From assembly GCA_945865325.1 (NCBI GenBank), contig CAMBFA010000007.1, positions 1 to 52,950 on the forward strand: a stretch of DNA of 52,950 bases, in the 5' to 3' direction. The stretch's first letter is position 1. The number at the start of each line of letters is the position of its first letter. This document shows positions 52,055 through 52,950 of this stretch, one piece after another. The notes below the pieces were generated by a model. It saw only the letters and a program-made list of their open reading frames with translations. It was not told the origin of the DNA and searched no databases. The position numbers and the translations under genes were made by a program. The stretch is from Candidatus Kuenenia stuttgartensis (GTDB lineage: Bacteria > Planctomycetota > Planctomycetia > Pirellulales > UBA1268).

Positions 52055-52452
52055 GGACGATCCGGGCCGGAAGCTCCCTGGATCTCCAGCCACACCAGCG
52101 CCACGCCGTCGGGAAGCGGGCTGCGAAGACCGCTCGTTGGATCCCCGCCGGAGGCTGTGGCGCGGAGCCGGAGGTCGTTCCTGCGGGCAAGCACCGCCGT
52201 GACGTCGTGACGCCCGCAGACCATCCCGGGCCCGGCGACTGAAATGTCGGTCCAGGCGACCGGTCGCGCGTTGAGCGTCACCGACTCCAGCACCGGTCGC
52301 GGAGCGACGATCACCAGGTCGATCCGCTCCCCGGACGGGAGCTCGCCGGGGCGACCGAACGACCGCCCCCAGACGGACGAGCCGGCCGACGGCGGCTCCC
52401 ACGCCCCTTGGAGCGAAATCCGATGGGCGGGGTTGTGTGGGGAAGCGACCAA
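52051..52452 (-). CDS. Hypothetical beta-sandwich-like protein
   Basis: 133 residues if started at TTG 52452. Sequence features (HRISLQGAWE, then a W-R-F-like SSVWGRSFGRPGELPSGERIDLVI, VESVTLNARPV-like strands and DVTAVLARRNDLRLRATASGG) fit the galactose-binding-like beta-sandwich found in family 2 glycoside hydrolases (strand, VTLNG, DVTxxLxxxNxLxV). No catalytic domain follows. There is no ATG or GTG before the domain in this frame and no ribosome site, so the start is uncertain. It may be a free-standing small binding protein. It is divergent from trxA. Confidence 0.5.
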   Translation of the reverse strand: MVASPHNPAHRISLQGAWEPPSAGSSVWGRSFGRPGELPSGERIDLVIVAPRPVLESVTLNARPVAWTDISVAGPGMVCGRHDVTAVLARRNDLRLRATASGGDPTSGLRSPLPDGVALVWLEIQGASGPDRP

Positions 52453-52456
52453 GCGA

Positions 52457-52483
52457 TTGCCCGCGGTTGGGGACCGGTATACT
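52457..52483 (+). promoter_or_regulatory. Possible trxA promoter
   Basis: -10 TATACT (52478-52483) with a weak -35 TTGCCC (52457-52462) at a short 15-nt spacing. The ATG at 52494 lies 10 nt after the -10, but the ribosome site favours ATG 52566. Confidence 0.35.
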
Positions 52484-52565
52484 AGGAAACGCGATGTCTC
52501 GGCCGTACGGAGGCCGTCCCGACATCATGACGCCCGCCCCCGCCGAAATGAAGGAGCCGTTTGAG

Positions 52566-52895
52566 ATGGCAGGAGATGCCCTTGAGTTCACCGACGAGAA
52601 CTTCCAGCGGGAAGTGCTCGATTCAGATGTGCCGGTCTTGGTCGATTTCTGGGCGCCGTGGTGCGGCCCCTGCCGGCTGATCGGCCCGACGATCGAGGAT
52701 CTCGCCAAGGAAAACGTAGGGACGTTCAAGGTCGGCAAGGTGAACGTCGACGAGAACAGCGAGACGGCCATGGCCTACAACGTCTCGAGTATCCCCGCCC
52801 TGATGATCTTCAAGGGGGGGAAACTCGTGCAGCAGTTCATGGGTGTGCAGCAGAAGCCGCGGCTCCAGCAGGCGCTCGACGAGGCGAAGGCCTGA
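52566..52895 (+). CDS. trxA: Thioredoxin
   Basis: 109 residues from ATG 52566, with AAGGAG 9 nt upstream; in-frame ATGs at 52494, 52527 and 52548 give longer, unlike-thioredoxin N-termini. The active site is WCGPC at 32-36, after VLVDFWAP. The cis-proline loop reads SSIPALMIFKGG, and the helix after the active site is normal. It reduces protein disulfides using thioredoxin reductase, which is not in the window. A strong hairpin follows 29 nt after the stop. Confidence 0.97.
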   Translation: MAGDALEFTDENFQREVLDSDVPVLVDFWAPWCGPCRLIGPTIEDLAKENVGTFKVGKVNVDENSETAMAYNVSSIPALMIFKGGKLVQQFMGVQQKPRLQQALDEAKA

Positions 52896-52924
52896 CCGTC
52901 GGCCGGCCAATTCCGCAGGCAGCC

Positions 52925-52950
52925 GGCTGGGTGGTGCGCCCCACCCAGCC
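52925..52950 (+). terminator. Perfect 10-bp hairpin downstream of trxA
   Basis: GGCTGGGTGG and CCACCCAGCC pair around the 6-nt loop TGCGCC. The window ends at the last stem base, so a U-tract cannot be checked. Factor-independent termination is likely. Confidence 0.6.

Overview
The window is high-GC bacterial DNA with the stamp of a planctomycete, probably Pirellulales-like. The evidence is a TPR protein carrying RNA polymerase alpha-CTD-type domains, a planctomycete-style c-type cytochrome with two CxxCH sites, ResB/CcsA (System II) cytochrome c maturation with a large N-terminal extension on CcsA, a sorbosone dehydrogenase/PKD/cytochrome c/CBM6 fusion, ExbB plus two oversized ExbD-like proteins, a DUF4912 protein, and KdsA, which implies a Kdo-containing outer membrane. 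Taxonomy is inferred from gene content only. Almost everything is chromosomal housekeeping or lineage-specific envelope genes. I see no CRISPR array, prophage or complete insertion sequence.

Layout. 1-2 kb is a small accessory patch: the 3' end of an ImmA/IrrE metallopeptidase gene, a dead class-3 lipase, and a DUF433/DUF5615 toxin-antitoxin pair. 2.06-6.64 kb (-) is an ExbB/ExbD/ExbD operon. 6.9-16.4 kb (+) holds a membrane-anchored hypothetical, a helix-turn-helix protein with a C-terminal membrane anchor, resB-ccsA and the dehydrogenase fusion. 16.4-24.3 kb (-) runs kdsA, a lipoprotein, rpmE, prfA, prmC and a comEC-like gene. 24.3-25.1 kb has no protein gene but holds a sigma-54-type promoter, a strongly structured RNA candidate and a second hairpin. 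It leads into tRNA-Thr(CGT), the TPR/alpha-CTD gene and a DUF4912 gene. 28.2-31.0 kb (-) encodes a cytochrome, a zinc-ribbon protein and a small membrane protein. 31.3-35.9 kb holds a secreted esterase and a large secreted protein of unknown function. 36-38.5 kb has a polytopic membrane protein, a truncated adenylation-domain gene and a phosphopantetheinyl transferase. 38.5-42.7 kb (-) carries argG (frameshifted), pyk and a DUF4143 ATPase. 42.9-46.3 kb (+) has an SDR, xylA, a DUF167 gene and a lipoprotein. 46.3-49.5 kb (-) has glnD and a PduO-type adenosyltransferase. 49.6-52.9 kb has a beta-propeller protein, proC, a small histone-H1-like protein, a beta-sandwich-like protein and thioredoxin.

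How the genes work together. Several pairs share ATGA stop/start overlaps and are probably translationally coupled: exbB/exbD2, resB/ccsA, kdsA/lipoprotein, zinc ribbon/cytochrome, adenylation fragment/membrane protein, ATR/glnD and propeller/proC. ResB and CcsA would mature the c-type cytochromes encoded nearby. rpmE-prfA-prmC is a translation cluster in which PrmC methylates the GGQ of PrfA. Regulatory highlights are the sigma-54-type promoter with its RNA, a 21-bp palindrome filling the -35/-10 spacer of the DUF4143 ATPase gene, a GGGAA repeat tract in the pyk leader, and four genes whose -10 box lies 6-7 nt before the start codon, as expected for leaderless mRNAs.
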